Below are positions 1 to 9,352 of a stretch of DNA of 64,000 nt, in pieces. The DNA is taken from assembly GCF_024834045.1 (NCBI RefSeq), contig NZ_JANUXW010000002.1:1-64000 (forward strand), read 5' to 3'. Numbering within the stretch: the stretch's first letter is position 1; each line of letters opens with the position of its first letter. The notes under the pieces were generated by a model, which was not told the DNA's origin, did not search any database, and saw only the letters and a program-made list of their open reading frames with translations. The position numbers and the translations under genes were made by a program. This DNA comes from Neisseria montereyensis. Its GTDB lineage: Bacteria > Pseudomonadota > Gammaproteobacteria > Burkholderiales > Neisseriaceae.

Positions 1-132
1 TTATTGTGACGTCATAACAACAGATATGGTAAAGGTAGTGACAATAATTGTTTATGCCGATGTACTGCTTTATGATGGGGTTGTTATTTGAGAAGAAGAT
101 AGCATTTAATACATTATGGAAAAGGAGTAGAG

Positions 133-423
133 ATGAAGCGTTATTTGTTGGGGATGTTAGCGGCGGCGTCAATGGCGATGGCGGGAGCGGCGGTGAATAT
201 CAATACGGCGGGTGCCGAGGAGTTGGCGGAATTGCCGGGGATTGGTCCGTCGAAGGCGGCGGCGATTGTGGCGTACCGTGATGAGAACGGTGCGTTTAAG
301 ACGGTATCGGAGTTGAAGAATGTGAAGGGGATAGGTGACGGTATTTTAGCGAAGGTGCGGGAGGAGGCGGTGACTTCTGACAAACCTAGCAAACGTAAGG
401 CCAAACCCGCTTTGAAGAAATAA
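133..423 (+). CDS. comEA: ComEA-type helix-hairpin-helix DNA-binding competence protein
   Basis: The 96-residue protein has an N-terminal signal peptide (MKRYLLGMLAAASMAMAGA) followed by tandem helix-hairpin-helix motifs, LPGIGPSKAAAIVAYR and VKGIGDGILAKV, and a basic Lys-rich tail. Family knowledge: ComE/ComEA proteins bind incoming double-stranded DNA in the periplasm during natural transformation, consistent with the many DNA uptake sequences here. The start at 133 is set by a good Shine-Dalgarno AAGGAG at 122-127. In pathogenic Neisseria comE copies sit just downstream of rRNA operons. The window may therefore begin just after one, but no rRNA is visible. A terminator follows at once. Confidence 0.93.
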   Translation: MKRYLLGMLAAASMAMAGAAVNINTAGAEELAELPGIGPSKAAAIVAYRDENGAFKTVSELKNVKGIGDGILAKVREEAVTSDKPSKRKAKPALKK

Positions 424-458
424 ACCGTCATCGCGGTAGTGGTAGAAAAACAATACAA

Positions 459-487
459 CAAAGCCCCGTCAAGATGATGGGGCTTTG
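459..487 (+). terminator. Rho-independent terminator of comEA
   Basis: A perfect 9-bp inverted repeat CAAAGCCCC / GGGGCTTTG with an 11-nt loop lies about 35 nt after the comEA stop and is followed by a short T-rich stretch. Confidence 0.8.
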
Positions 488-727
488 CTTTGGCTTGAGG
501 CGGGTGGAAATCAAATAGATTACCATATCGGCCAAACCGGGGACAGACTGAGCGGGAAGATAAACAGCCGGGCTTGTATATGAGACCGGCTTGTTTAGGT
601 TTGGGAAATTAAGGGGATATTATGCCTTTCCAACTTGCTTGATTATCAGCTTAATACATAGAGCCGTCTGAAAATATAAATTGAATATTTTCTGTTTACT
701 CTTAGTTTAACGTATTAAATTAATATA
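488..727. other. Intergenic gap with one uptake sequence
   Basis: About 240 bp between the comEA terminator and the ileS 3' end. It contains one GCCGTCTGAA uptake sequence near 662. I see no gene or strong hairpin here. Confidence 0.5.
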
Positions 728-3514
728 TCAAGCATATAGGCGCTCTTCGCCTTTTCCGCCAATATTATCAGCGCAACGTTTACAGATATGAGGGTATTCA
801 GAAACTGAACCTACATCATCGGTATAGTGCCAGCAGCGTTCGCATTTTTCACCATCGCTGACTTTAGCGGTAACATTTAATTCGCTACCTTTGGTTAGGG
901 TAGCTTTGGATACTAGCAGTACAAAACGCAATTCATCACCTAGTGTTTCCAGATAATGAGCCAGTTCTTCAGGGGCGGTAATTTCTACTTCGGCCTGTAA
1001 TGAAGAACCGACGGTTTTATTGCTGCGTAATGGTTCGATAGCGGCAGTAGTGGCTTCGCGTACTTCGCGTACGGCCTGCCATTTTTTTACCAGCTCGGCT
1101 TCGCTTTTTTCATTGATGGGTGGGAATTCATGCCATGTATGGAATAAAACGCTGTCTTCTTCACCACCGCCGATAATATTCCATGCTTCTTCCGCAGTAA
1201 AACAAAGAATGGGTGAAATCAGCAAAACCAGACTACGGGTGATGTGATACAGCGCGGTTTGGGCGCTGCGGCGGGCATGGCTGTCGGCTTTGGTTGTGTA
1301 GAGGCGATCTTTTAAGATATCCAGATAGAATGCGCCCAAGTCCTCCGAGCAGAAGCTTACAATATCTTTAACCGCATAATGGAAAGCATAGCGTGGGTAG
1401 TGATCTCCTGCTAAGCGCTCTTGCAGACGGCGGGCCAGAATCAGAGCATAACGGTCGATTTCCACCATTTGATCTTGTGGTACGGCATGTTCGATGGGGC
1501 TGAAATCACTAAGATTGGCAAATAGAAAGCTGAGGGTGTTACGGATACGGCGATAGCTTTCTGTCACCCGTTTGAGAATTTCTTTAGAAATTGCCAATTC
1601 GCCACTGTAGTCCGTTGAAGCTGTCCATAGGCGTAGAACATCGGCACCAAACTCATTGTACACTTCTTGAGGCGCGACTACGTTACCGATAGATTTCGAC
1701 ATTTTCCTACCGTTTTGATCCACTACAAAACCATGAGTCAATAGTTGTTTGTAGGGCGCACGACCTATAGAGGCGCAACCTGTCAGCATAGAAGATTGGA
1801 ACCAGCCGCGGTGTTGATCGCTGCCTTCTAAGTATAAATCAGCCGGCCAGGCTAACTCTTTGCGCTGCTTCAGTACTGAAAAGTGAGTGCTACCTGAATC
1901 GAACCACACATCCATTGTATCTTTTAGTTTTTCATAGTCCGCGGCTTCTTCGCCCAACATTTCTTCGGCAGAAAGTGAAAACCAAGCTTCAATCCCTTTT
2001 TCTTCAATGCGTTTAGCGACTTCTTCGAGTAGTTCGGCAGATCGGGGGTGCAGCTCGCCGGTTTCTTTGTGCACAAAGAAAGTCATCGGTGTGCCCCAAT
2101 ACCGTTGACGGGAAACTACCCAGTCGGGTCGGCCTTCGATCATGGCTTCCAGTCGTGCGCGGCCCCAAGATGGGAAGAATTCAGTATCGTCTACGGCAGT
2201 CAGCGCTTTATTACGCAAAGTTTTACCATCTGTGCCGGCTTTATCCATACCGATAAACCATTGGCCGGTGGCACGGTAAATCAACGGGGTTTTATGCCGC
2301 CAGCAGTGGGCATAACTGTGTTCGATTTTTGCGTTGGCCAATAGGCGGTTTTCTTCAGTAAGCCACTCGATAATTACGGGGTTCGCTTCCCAAACCGTCA
2401 TGCCGGCTACACGCGGTACATCGCTGCGGTAGCGGCCTTCGCTGTTAACCGGGTTGTCGAGTTTGATGTTGTATCTGAGGCAGACGAAATAGTCTTCCAA
2501 ACCATGTGATGGTGCGGTATGTACCAAACCGGTACCGGCGTCGGTGGTAACGTGTTCACCGTTTAACATGGGAATATCGCGCTCTAAGAACGGATGGCTC
2601 ATGTGTAGGTTTTCAAGTTTATCGCCGGTAGTTTCTGCTAAGACTTTGGTTTCACCTGCTTCAATACCATAGCGTTTTAGTGCTTCTTCTGCCAAGTCTT
2701 TGGCTAAGACTAAAATGCCTTTAGGTGTGTCAATCAATTGATATACCACTTCGGCACCAGCGCTGACCGCTTGGCTGGCGGGTAATGTCCATGGCGTGGT
2801 TGTCCAGATCACTGTAAATGCCTCGCCGTTAATGCTTTCCAAGCCAAAAGCTTGGGCGAGTGCTTTGGTATCTTTAAATGGATAGGCAACATCAATAGCC
2901 GGGGAAATTTTGTCTTTATATTCAACTTCTGCTTCCGCCAATGAAGAGCCGCAGTCTAAACAAAACTGAACAGGTTTTTCACCACGGTAGAGATAGCCGG
3001 CTTTATAAATTTCACCCAGCGTTCTTACGGTATCGGCTTCGGTTTTGAAGTCCATAGTCAGATAGGGATTGTTCCAATCGCCTAATACACCTAAACGGAT
3101 AAAGTCTTTTTTCTGACGGGCAATTTGCTCGGCAGCATATTCGCGGCACAATTCACGGAATTTTGCATCGGGCATGTTTTTGCCGTGCAATTTTTCAACC
3201 ATTACTTCAATTGGTAAGCCATGGCAGTCCCAACCGGGCACATACGGCGCATCGAATCCTGCCAGTGTTTTACTGCGGATAATAATGTCTTTAAGAATTT
3301 TATTGACGGCATGGCCGATATGGATATCGCCATTGGCATAGGGTGGGCCGTCGTGCAGAATAAATTTCGGGCGGCCTTGTGCTTTTTGGCGTAGTTTTTG
3401 GTAGCGTTGCTGATCCTGCCAATCTTTTACCCAATTCGGTTCGCGCTTAGCCAAATTGCCGCGCATGGGAAAAGGTGATTCGTGAAGATTGACGGTTTTG
3501 CTGTAATCGGTCAT
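728..3514 (-). CDS. ileS: Isoleucine--tRNA ligase
   Basis: The 928-residue product is a full-length class I aminoacyl-tRNA synthetase that charges tRNA-Ile in the cytoplasm. Visible signatures are the HIGH motif as [12 protein letters not shown] near residue 60, the KMSKS loop as [12 protein letters not shown] near residue 600, and a C-terminal zinc finger CERCWHY...CKRCADNI, all typical of bacterial IleRS. The central editing domain includes [13 protein letters not shown]. The length matches the family (about 930). It stands alone on the minus strand, with about 240 bp to the divergent lipoprotein gene. The start ATG follows a weak GAGAAA ribosome-binding site. Confidence 0.98.
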   Translation of the reverse strand: MTDYSKTVNLHESPFPMRGNLAKREPNWVKDWQDQQRYQKLRQKAQGRPKFILHDGPPYANGDIHIGHAVNKILKDIIIRSKTLAGFDAPYVPGWDCHGLPIEVMVEKLHGKNMPDAKFRELCREYAAEQIARQKKDFIRLGVLGDWNNPYLTMDFKTEADTVRTLGEIYKAGYLYRGEKPVQFCLDCGSSLAEAEVEYKDKISPAIDVAYPFKDTKALAQAFGLESINGEAFTVIWTTTPWTLPASQAVSAGAEVVYQLIDTPKGILVLAKDLAEEALKRYGIEAGETKVLAETTGDKLENLHMSHPFLERDIPMLNGEHVTTDAGTGLVHTAPSHGLEDYFVCLRYNIKLDNPVNSEGRYRSDVPRVAGMTVWEANPVIIEWLTEENRLLANAKIEHSYAHCWRHKTPLIYRATGQWFIGMDKAGTDGKTLRNKALTAVDDTEFFPSWGRARLEAMIEGRPDWVVSRQRYWGTPMTFFVHKETGELHPRSAELLEEVAKRIEEKGIEAWFSLSAEEMLGEEAADYEKLKDTMDVWFDSGSTHFSVLKQRKELAWPADLYLEGSDQHRGWFQSSMLTGCASIGRAPYKQLLTHGFVVDQNGRKMSKSIGNVVAPQEVYNEFGADVLRLWTASTDYSGELAISKEILKRVTESYRRIRNTLSFLFANLSDFSPIEHAVPQDQMVEIDRYALILARRLQERLAGDHYPRYAFHYAVKDIVSFCSEDLGAFYLDILKDRLYTTKADSHARRSAQTALYHITRSLVLLISPILCFTAEEAWNIIGGGEEDSVLFHTWHEFPPINEKSEAELVKKWQAVREVREATTAAIEPLRSNKTVGSSLQAEVEITAPEELAHYLETLGDELRFVLLVSKATLTKGSELNVTAKVSDGEKCERCWHYTDDVGSVSEYPHICKRCADNIGGKGEERLYA

Positions 3515-3753
3515 GGTTTTCTCGTGATGGAAACGTTGATTTATTAAAGTTTTTAGACTGTCTGCTTAACAGATACAGTAAATTTTCTCATTTTATAAGG
3601 GATTGGGCCGTCTGAAAAGCACAACAGAGCGGGAAAACACAAGTAAATTCAGGTTAAGCGGAACGGTTGGTGCCCGAACAGGCAGTAGTATTGCATTCAG
3701 CCGTATATGAACCGGCTGTTATATTTTAGTTTTAATTCATTAAGGAAATATTG

Positions 3754-4140
3754 ATGAAAACTTTAAAAATGCTTTTACCTTTGACTGCTGCTCTGGCTTT
3801 GGCCGCATGTGTGTCTGGCGAAACTCGCCAAGGTTTTGAAAGCAATGATAGTGCACAGGCAGGTTATAACCGTACACCACGTCCTACCCAAATGTTTACT
3901 TGCCGTAATGCATTTACTGTAACCGTTAAAGATGCAGGAACAGACAGAGTGGCTGTTGAATACGGTTTGAATGATAGAAAATACAATGCCGTATTGGATA
4001 TTGCCGTATCCGGTTCAGGCGAGCGTTATGTATCTGCCGACAAAAAAACATCATGGCATCAAAAAGCCGGTGACGGTATCTTGTCCTTTACCGATCCTTA
4101 TGGCAATGTAACTGAAACGACTTGCCGTCTTGCCTCATAA
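3754..4140 (+). CDS. Small lipoprotein, MliC-like (C-type lysozyme inhibitor family)
   Basis: The start is taken at ATG 3754, preceded by TAAGGA at 3741-3746; a TTG codon directly upstream is in frame but less likely. The 128-residue product has a lipoprotein signal peptide with lipobox LAAC, so it should be anchored to a membrane. The mature part starts an MliC-like pattern: a Cys in MFTCRNAF, a central SGSGERYVSADKKTSWHQK block resembling the SasGaRY...W motif, and a final Cys near the C-terminus (ETTCRLAS) that could pair with the first. Members of this family block host C-type lysozyme. The family assignment is by motif only and moderate. Confidence 0.62.
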   Translation: MKTLKMLLPLTAALALAACVSGETRQGFESNDSAQAGYNRTPRPTQMFTCRNAFTVTVKDAGTDRVAVEYGLNDRKYNAVLDIAVSGSGERYVSADKKTSWHQKAGDGILSFTDPYGNVTETTCRLAS

Positions 4141-4166
4141 AGCCAATACCGTTTCTTAAGAATGTC

Positions 4167-4200
4167 AGGCCGTCTGAAAAGTTTTCAGACGGCTTTTTTA
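4167..4200 (+). terminator. Uptake-sequence inverted-pair terminator
   Basis: GCCGTCTGAAAA at 4169-4180 pairs with TTTTCAGACGGC at 4182-4193 and is followed by six Ts. It follows the lipoprotein gene. Paired DNA uptake sequences used as terminators are a known Neisseria arrangement. Confidence 0.85.
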
Positions 4201-4257
4201 ATTAAGGTATTGAGAAAATCGTTTAAAATAGCCGTCTGAAACCGTTTCTTGAATATT

Positions 4258-6297
4258 ATGACCCCCGAACATCAAAAGCTGCTAAAAGTTACAGAAGCGA
4301 CTGCCAAGAAATTAGACAAGCTTCGTCTTCAAACACCGTGGGATGTGGTGCTGCACCTGCCGCTGCGTTATGAAGACGAAACCCATATTATGCCGATAAA
4401 AGATGCGCCCTTCGGCGTGCCGTGTCAGGTTGAGGGTGAGGTCATTCATCAGGAAGTTCGGTTCAAACCGCGCAAACAGCTTATCGTTCAGATACGCGAT
4501 GAGGGCGGCAGTGTTTTGTTTTTACGTTTTATCCACTTTTACCCCAGCCATCAAAAACAAATGGCGGTGGGTAAACGTATACGGGCAGTGGGTGAAATCA
4601 AACACGGCTTCTATGGCAGCGAAATGATTCACCCGAAAATCCGTGATGCCGAAAACAGTGGTTTGGCGGAAAGCTTAACGCCGGTTTATCCCAGTGTGAA
4701 CGGATTAAACCAGCCCACTTTACGGCGGATTGTTCAGACGGCCTTAGAAGCCGTATCGTTACATGACACCTTACCGGATGAATTATTAGGCCGTCTGAAA
4801 TTGCCGCACTTGGCCGAAAGCCTGCGGTTGTTACATGCACCGCCGCCCGAATACGGTATTTATCAGCTTTCAGACGGCACTTTGCCGGCATGGCAGCGTT
4901 TGAAGTTTGATGAATTATTGGCACAACAACTTTCCATGAGGCTGGCACGGCAGAAGCGTATCAGTGGCCAGGCTAAGCCGTTGGTGGGGACGGGAGCATG
5001 GTCGGATAAATTACTGGCGGCGTTACCGTTCGGGCTCACGCAGGCGCAGCAACGCGTATTGTCTGAAATTCGGACGGATATGGCGCAAACCCACCCTATG
5101 CACCGTTTATTACAGGGTGATGTCGGTAGTGGTAAAACCATTGTGGCCGCATTAGCAGCGCTGACTGCGGTGGAAGCCGGTTTTCAAGTGGCAGTGATGG
5201 CACCGACTGAAATTCTGGCCGAACAACATTATTTTAAGTTTAAACAATGGTTCGAGCCCTTGGGTTTGGCGGTGGCAAGGCTTTCCGGTAGCCAACGTAA
5301 AAAGGCCAAAGAACAAAATAAAACGGCTATTTCAGACGGCCTGGCACCGATTGCCGTCGGTACGCATGCTTTGTTTCAAGATGATGTTCAGTTTCAGCGT
5401 TTGGGATTGGTGATTGTGGATGAACAGCACCGTTTCGGGGTGGCGCAAAGGTTGGCATTGAAAAACAAAGGCAGCGATGTTCACCAGCTGATGATGTCGG
5501 CAACACCGATTCCACGCACATTGGCCATGAGTTTTTTTGCCGATTTGGATGTTTCGGTGATTGACGAGCTGCCGCCCAATCGGACACCGGTGAAAACCCG
5601 TTTGGTGAATAGTGCACGCCGTGCCGAAGTAGAAGGTTTTGTATTGAATACCTGCCGCAAAGGGCAGCAGGTGTATTGGGTTTGCCCGCTAATCGAAGAA
5701 AGTGAAGTATTACAGCTTCAGACGGCTGTTGATACGCAGGCAGAGCTTCAGACGGCCTTGCCTGAATTAACCGTCGGATTGGTGCATGGGCGGATGAAAG
5801 CGGCTGAAAAAGCAGCGGTTATGGATGAGTTTTCCTCAGGCCATCTGAATGTTTTGGTGGCTACTACGGTGATTGAAGTCGGTGTGGATGTGCCCAATGC
5901 GAGCTTGATGGTGATCGAACATGCCGAACGTATGGGCTTGGCTCAGTTGCACCAGTTGCGCGGCAGGGTGGGGCGTGGTGCGGCGGTTAGTACTTGCGTA
6001 TTGCTGTTTTCGGAACCGTTAAGCGATTTAGCTAAGGCGCGTTTAAAAGTTATTTATGAGCATACCGACGGTTTTGAAATCGCACGCCAAGATTTGAATA
6101 TCCGCGGGCCGGGCGAGTTTCTTGGTGCCCGCCAAAGCGGTGTGCCGATGTTACGTTTCGCTAATCTTGAAGAAGATTTGCATTTGCTCGAATATGCCCG
6201 TGAAATCGCCCCCCGTTTAATTGCTGAACGGCCGGATATTGTCGAAGCACATTTGGCACGATGGTTGGCCAGTAGGGAAAATTATTTGGGTGTATAA
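4258..6297 (+). CDS. recG: ATP-dependent DNA helicase RecG
   Basis: The product (679 residues from ATG 4258; an in-frame TTG lies three codons earlier) is a superfamily 2 helicase that remodels stalled forks and Holliday junctions. Visible motifs are an N-terminal wedge/OB region, Walker A as GDVGSGKT, motif II as DEQHRFG in place of DEAD/DEAH, motif III MMSATPIPRT, and motifs V/VI with ATTVIEVGVDVPNA and QLRGRVGRG. The C-terminal part has the RecG-typical IRGPGEFLGARQSG. Several uptake sequences lie inside the gene, for example GGCCGTCTGAAA near 4790 read as GRLK. Confidence 0.98.
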   Translation: MTPEHQKLLKVTEATAKKLDKLRLQTPWDVVLHLPLRYEDETHIMPIKDAPFGVPCQVEGEVIHQEVRFKPRKQLIVQIRDEGGSVLFLRFIHFYPSHQKQMAVGKRIRAVGEIKHGFYGSEMIHPKIRDAENSGLAESLTPVYPSVNGLNQPTLRRIVQTALEAVSLHDTLPDELLGRLKLPHLAESLRLLHAPPPEYGIYQLSDGTLPAWQRLKFDELLAQQLSMRLARQKRISGQAKPLVGTGAWSDKLLAALPFGLTQAQQRVLSEIRTDMAQTHPMHRLLQGDVGSGKTIVAALAALTAVEAGFQVAVMAPTEILAEQHYFKFKQWFEPLGLAVARLSGSQRKKAKEQNKTAISDGLAPIAVGTHALFQDDVQFQRLGLVIVDEQHRFGVAQRLALKNKGSDVHQLMMSATPIPRTLAMSFFADLDVSVIDELPPNRTPVKTRLVNSARRAEVEGFVLNTCRKGQQVYWVCPLIEESEVLQLQTAVDTQAELQTALPELTVGLVHGRMKAAEKAAVMDEFSSGHLNVLVATTVIEVGVDVPNASLMVIEHAERMGLAQLHQLRGRVGRGAAVSTCVLLFSEPLSDLAKARLKVIYEHTDGFEIARQDLNIRGPGEFLGARQSGVPMLRFANLEEDLHLLEYAREIAPRLIAERPDIVEAHLARWLASRENYLGV

Positions 6298-6475
6298 CGA
6301 AGTTTCGGCCAAAGTATCGTTTTGGTTTATAGCTGTGCTTAGGTTGTATCGGAACTACTTCGGGTAGTATAGTAGCAAGTGATGTAAATTTCCGGCCGTC
6401 TTCGATCAATATGATTGCCATTAACTTGGTTAGTTGATGTACCGGATTGTGAATAATGACAACAGGAGAATACTC

Positions 6476-7207
6476 ATGTCCGTTTTACCAAGCAAACCCG
6501 CGTTGGAAACAGCGTTAAACCACCGCTCCATCCGTAAATTCACTGAAGAGCCGATTACAGCTGAAATGCTGGAGGCCATTTTGAAAGCCGGTCAGGCCGC
6601 TTCGACTTCAAGCTTTATGCAGCCTGTGCATATTATCCGTGTAACCGATACTGAAAAACGTAAACAATTGCGTGCGGTAGGTGCCAATCAACATTATATT
6701 GAAACCAGTGCCGAGCTTTTGGTGTTCTGTATTGATTTTGCCAAACACAAAAAAATTGCAGAAGATGCGCAAGTAGATTGGACGGAATTGACGTTAATGG
6801 GCGCGATTGATGCCGGCATTATGGCGCAAAATGTATTGCTGACCGCAGAATCTTTGGGTTTGGGTGGCGTGTATATCGGCGCTTTGCGTGATGATATTAA
6901 TTCTTTTGACCGTGTTCTAGATTTGCCGGAGCATGTTGTGCCGCTATTCGGTATGTGTTTGGGCCATCCTGCTCAAGATCCTATTATGCGCCCGCGTTGG
7001 CCGCTGACATGTGTGATTTCTGAAAATGGTTATAAACCGTTAGATGAAAAAGTATATGAAGAATATGATGAACTTATTAGCGATTACTACAAACGCCGTA
7101 GTAATTTGGATTTAAATTACACCAAGCAGGTGCGTGCCACTCTTTGTCATGAAGTCCGCCCGGATATTCTGCCGTTTTTACAACGCAAAGGCTTTGCGAA
7201 ACGATAA
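6476..7207 (+). CDS. nfsA: NfsA-type FMN-dependent NADPH nitroreductase
   Basis: The start is placed at ATG 6476 because AGGAG at 6464-6468 is correctly spaced; an in-frame codon at 6434 would add 14 unlikely residues. The 243-residue product begins with the nitroreductase pattern LNHRSIRKFTEEPIT and contains AASTSSFMQPVHIIRV, the central GLGGVYIGALRD segment and a C-terminal FGMCLGHP motif. These match the oxygen-insensitive NfsA group, which uses bound FMN to reduce nitro compounds, quinones or flavins. Length and the C-terminal extension fit NfsA better than NfsB. It stands alone on the plus strand before a bidirectional terminator. The physiological substrate cannot be told. Confidence 0.85.
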   Translation: MSVLPSKPALETALNHRSIRKFTEEPITAEMLEAILKAGQAASTSSFMQPVHIIRVTDTEKRKQLRAVGANQHYIETSAELLVFCIDFAKHKKIAEDAQVDWTELTLMGAIDAGIMAQNVLLTAESLGLGGVYIGALRDDINSFDRVLDLPEHVVPLFGMCLGHPAQDPIMRPRWPLTCVISENGYKPLDEKVYEEYDELISDYYKRRSNLDLNYTKQVRATLCHEVRPDILPFLQRKGFAKR

Positions 7208-7248
7208 TTTACGTTTGAATATTCATTGCTGATATTTTGTAATAAGAA

Positions 7249-7278
7249 AGGCCGTCTGAAAAGTTTTCAGACGGCTTG
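7249..7278. terminator. Uptake-sequence inverted-pair terminator between convergent genes
   Basis: GCCGTCTGAAAA and TTTTCAGACGGC form a near-perfect hairpin between nfsA (+) and the membrane genes (-), so it can serve both directions. Confidence 0.75.
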
Positions 7279-7309
7279 CTTTCGTGAGGGTAGGATAAAA
7301 TCGACTGTG

Positions 7310-7756
7310 TTATAAGCGCTGTATTCTTTGTTTGAGTGCAGTAATTTTATCGTTTAATTCGGTTACTTTGTAATGCCTTATTGTTAATAGGCCGGAGATA
7401 ATTAGGAAAGCCGTTAAAATACTGCCTCCTGTTTTATAGTCTCCAAAATCTTTTAAAGACATAACACTACCGTTTCCTGCAATGACTAAGATTCCGGGTG
7501 CTGCCATAATGGTAAATAAAACACCGCAAACTATCAGACAGGCAGCCAAAAGTGTGAGTGCGGTATTTAAGCGCCAGTTTTTAAAGCGGCGTAATGCCAA
7601 GCCTATAAACAAACATACTAAACCTACTGCCGCAAAAAACACTGCTGCCGACCATTTATCCACTGTAGTTTGTGTCGAGATAAATGAAGTTAGTCCCAAC
7701 ATATAAAAACAAAGCACGACAACTAGGCAAAATATTATACTGATAAAGTTACGCAT
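7310..7756 (-). CDS. Small polytopic membrane protein, unknown function
   Basis: The 148-residue product shows about four hydrophobic segments: FISIIFCLVVVLCFYMLGL at the N-terminus, AAVFFAAVGLVCLFIGLAL, a third around LTLLAACLIVCGVLFTIM, and GGSILTAFLIISGLLTI. A basic or amphipathic tail follows (KVTELNDKITALKQRIQRL). I do not recognise the family. It overlaps the upstream gene on the same strand by 8 bp, so the two are probably translationally coupled. Base composition is AT-richer than the neighbours, a weak sign of a later arrival. Confidence 0.65.
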   Translation of the reverse strand: MRNFISIIFCLVVVLCFYMLGLTSFISTQTTVDKWSAAVFFAAVGLVCLFIGLALRRFKNWRLNTALTLLAACLIVCGVLFTIMAAPGILVIAGNGSVMSLKDFGDYKTGGSILTAFLIISGLLTIRHYKVTELNDKITALKQRIQRL

Positions 7757-8138
7757 TACTTACACCACTAGAGGTTTGAAAATAACAATGTGTTTGTGAA
7801 TGGAATAGAAAATATACGATACAGATGAATAATACAATACCATAAAGTATCATCGGGCGGTCAGGTGAAATAATGAACTCTGCCAAAATACCGATCGAAC
7901 TGCATAATACATATAACCAACGCCCCCAGTTTTTCGCTTTAAGCATAGCAAATCCTGCTACTGTATTGATAGCAGAATCTGAACACAAGGTAATATGTAC
8001 CCCCATGGGAACAGGTATTTGTTTCACCATTTCTTGTATCGCCTGATTATGTGGGTTTAGCAGTATGATGGTGGCTGAAGCCACGGATGTCATAATCAAA
8101 AACCAAGCAAGCACCGTAACAAAAGTCGGCCGTTTCAT
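7749..8138 (-). CDS. Small polytopic membrane protein, unknown function
   Basis: The 129-residue product has hydrophobic segments at TFVTVLAWFLIMTSVASATIIL, around NTVAGFAMLKAKNWGRWLYVLCSSIGILAEF and at MILYGIVLFICIVYFLF. The block 'AMLKAKNWGRWLYV' resembles a motif in many small uncharacterised membrane proteins, but I cannot name a function. It is first in a two-gene unit whose second gene overlaps it by 8 bp. Confidence 0.62.
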   Translation of the reverse strand: MKRPTFVTVLAWFLIMTSVASATIILLNPHNQAIQEMVKQIPVPMGVHITLCSDSAINTVAGFAMLKAKNWGRWLYVLCSSIGILAEFIISPDRPMILYGIVLFICIVYFLFHSQTHCYFQTSSGVSNA

Positions 8139-8842
8139 AAGTTATCTTAAAAAAACATAATTTAACAAACATTATTATGCCAAATAAATTATGAGTGCGC
8201 TATTTTTACAGTGATTTATACAATATAAATAATGCAAAGGTTTTTTTCAAAACCCTATATTCTTATGGAATATAGGGGTCGGCTAGAGTATTGAATATAG
8301 CAAATAAATTATTTTTTATATGGTAATCAAATGACTAAAATAAAAAATAATGAGTACATAGGCGACACCTTAATACATATTTATTTTGAATAAAATTGAA
8401 CCAAGTTTACAACAAATTTACTTAAATTGACTTTTAGGTCTTTTCTTAAAGAACAGGATTGCTATTTCTTACTCAAATTATCTATTTGGCAATAGAGAAA
8501 ATGATGTATTGATGCCATTGTTTGCTTAGTTTGATATATTCCCAACGCTATTTTTCGACGCATACATTGGATGTGCGCGATTTTCATTCATATATGAAAA
8601 AATAATATGAATGTATTGAAAAGCTTCGAAAGGGCGATATAGAAATACAAAACAAATTTTAACAAAATATCTACGTTATTTCACAAAATGCTATTTTTAG
8701 TCAACCCGAAATATATGAATGGTAATAGTGACAGTTTGGCGGTATTGCGGTATTGATTAAATCAATTAATAAGAAGAAATACATTGGGTGTTTATGTGTA
8801 TACAATAACACTTATTTTTTGACACCGCTTATTTAATATACA
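8139..8842. other. 700-bp AT-rich gap with one perfect hairpin
   Basis: I found no supportable gene in this stretch. It is clearly AT-richer than its surroundings. The one clean structure is a perfect 10-bp inverted repeat CCCTATATTC / GAATATAGGG at 8253-8262 and 8268-8277 with a 5-nt loop and no convincing T-run. The gap may be the scar of a lost gene next to the broken yqaA; this is inference. Confidence 0.5.
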
Positions 8843-9254
8843 ATGGCATCATTCAGCCTTTATACAGCACTTGCAGCTTCGGCGTTTACATCGGCAACTA
8901 TTTTGCCCGGTACATCAGAGGTTTCTTTGGCTTTGTTTGTTCAAAACCATCCTGAGGAAATGTCGAATGCATTATTTATTGTGGGTTTTTTTTAATAGCT
9001 TGGGCAGTATTTTTTCTTATTGGATGGGTAGGCTTTTACCGGCTCCTCAAAAAATATCTGAAAAGACTTCCGGCATGCTTAATCATTATGGCATTTGGGC
9101 TTTATTATTGGCATGGGTTCCGATTATTGGAGACGGATTGCCGATTACTGCAGGATGGCTTAAATTGAATGCCGGTAAATGTATGGTGATGTTATCCATA
9201 GGAAAAATGTTGCGTTATACGGCTTTATTGCTGGGAATGGAGATATTTGTTTAA
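8843..9254 (+). pseudogene. yqaA: YqaA-like (DedA/SNARE-associated family) membrane protein, frameshifted at a T8 tract
   Basis: From ATG 8843 the reading frame gives MASFSLYTALAASAFTSATI...LPGTSEVSLALFV and stops at TAA 8993. The match to the YqaA N-terminus (SATLLPGNSE) is clear. The rest of the family sequence continues in another frame directly after the T8 run at 8986-8993: NSLGSIFSYWMGR...LLAWVPIIGDGLPITAGWL...GKMLRY, ending at 9254. With seven Ts the gene would read through as about 136 residues, close to the usual length of about 142. It is thus either a pseudogene, a phase-variable gene in the OFF state, or a homopolymer sequencing error. YqaA function is not established. Confidence 0.82.
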
Positions 9255-9352
9255 ATTAATGCAATTGATTGAAAAACATAATATTTATTCGTATTTTGTA
9301 TCGGATAAATACTTTAGAATATTGACTAAAAAATAATAGGATACCGACTTTT

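Noticed and set aside
1-132. 3' end of an rRNA operon at the window start
   Set aside because: Position of comE makes it likely outside the window, but no 5S or 23S sequence can be recognised in these bases.
48-281. Plus-strand frame overlapping comEA
   Set aside because: Out-of-frame Gly-rich translation caused by comEA codon bias.
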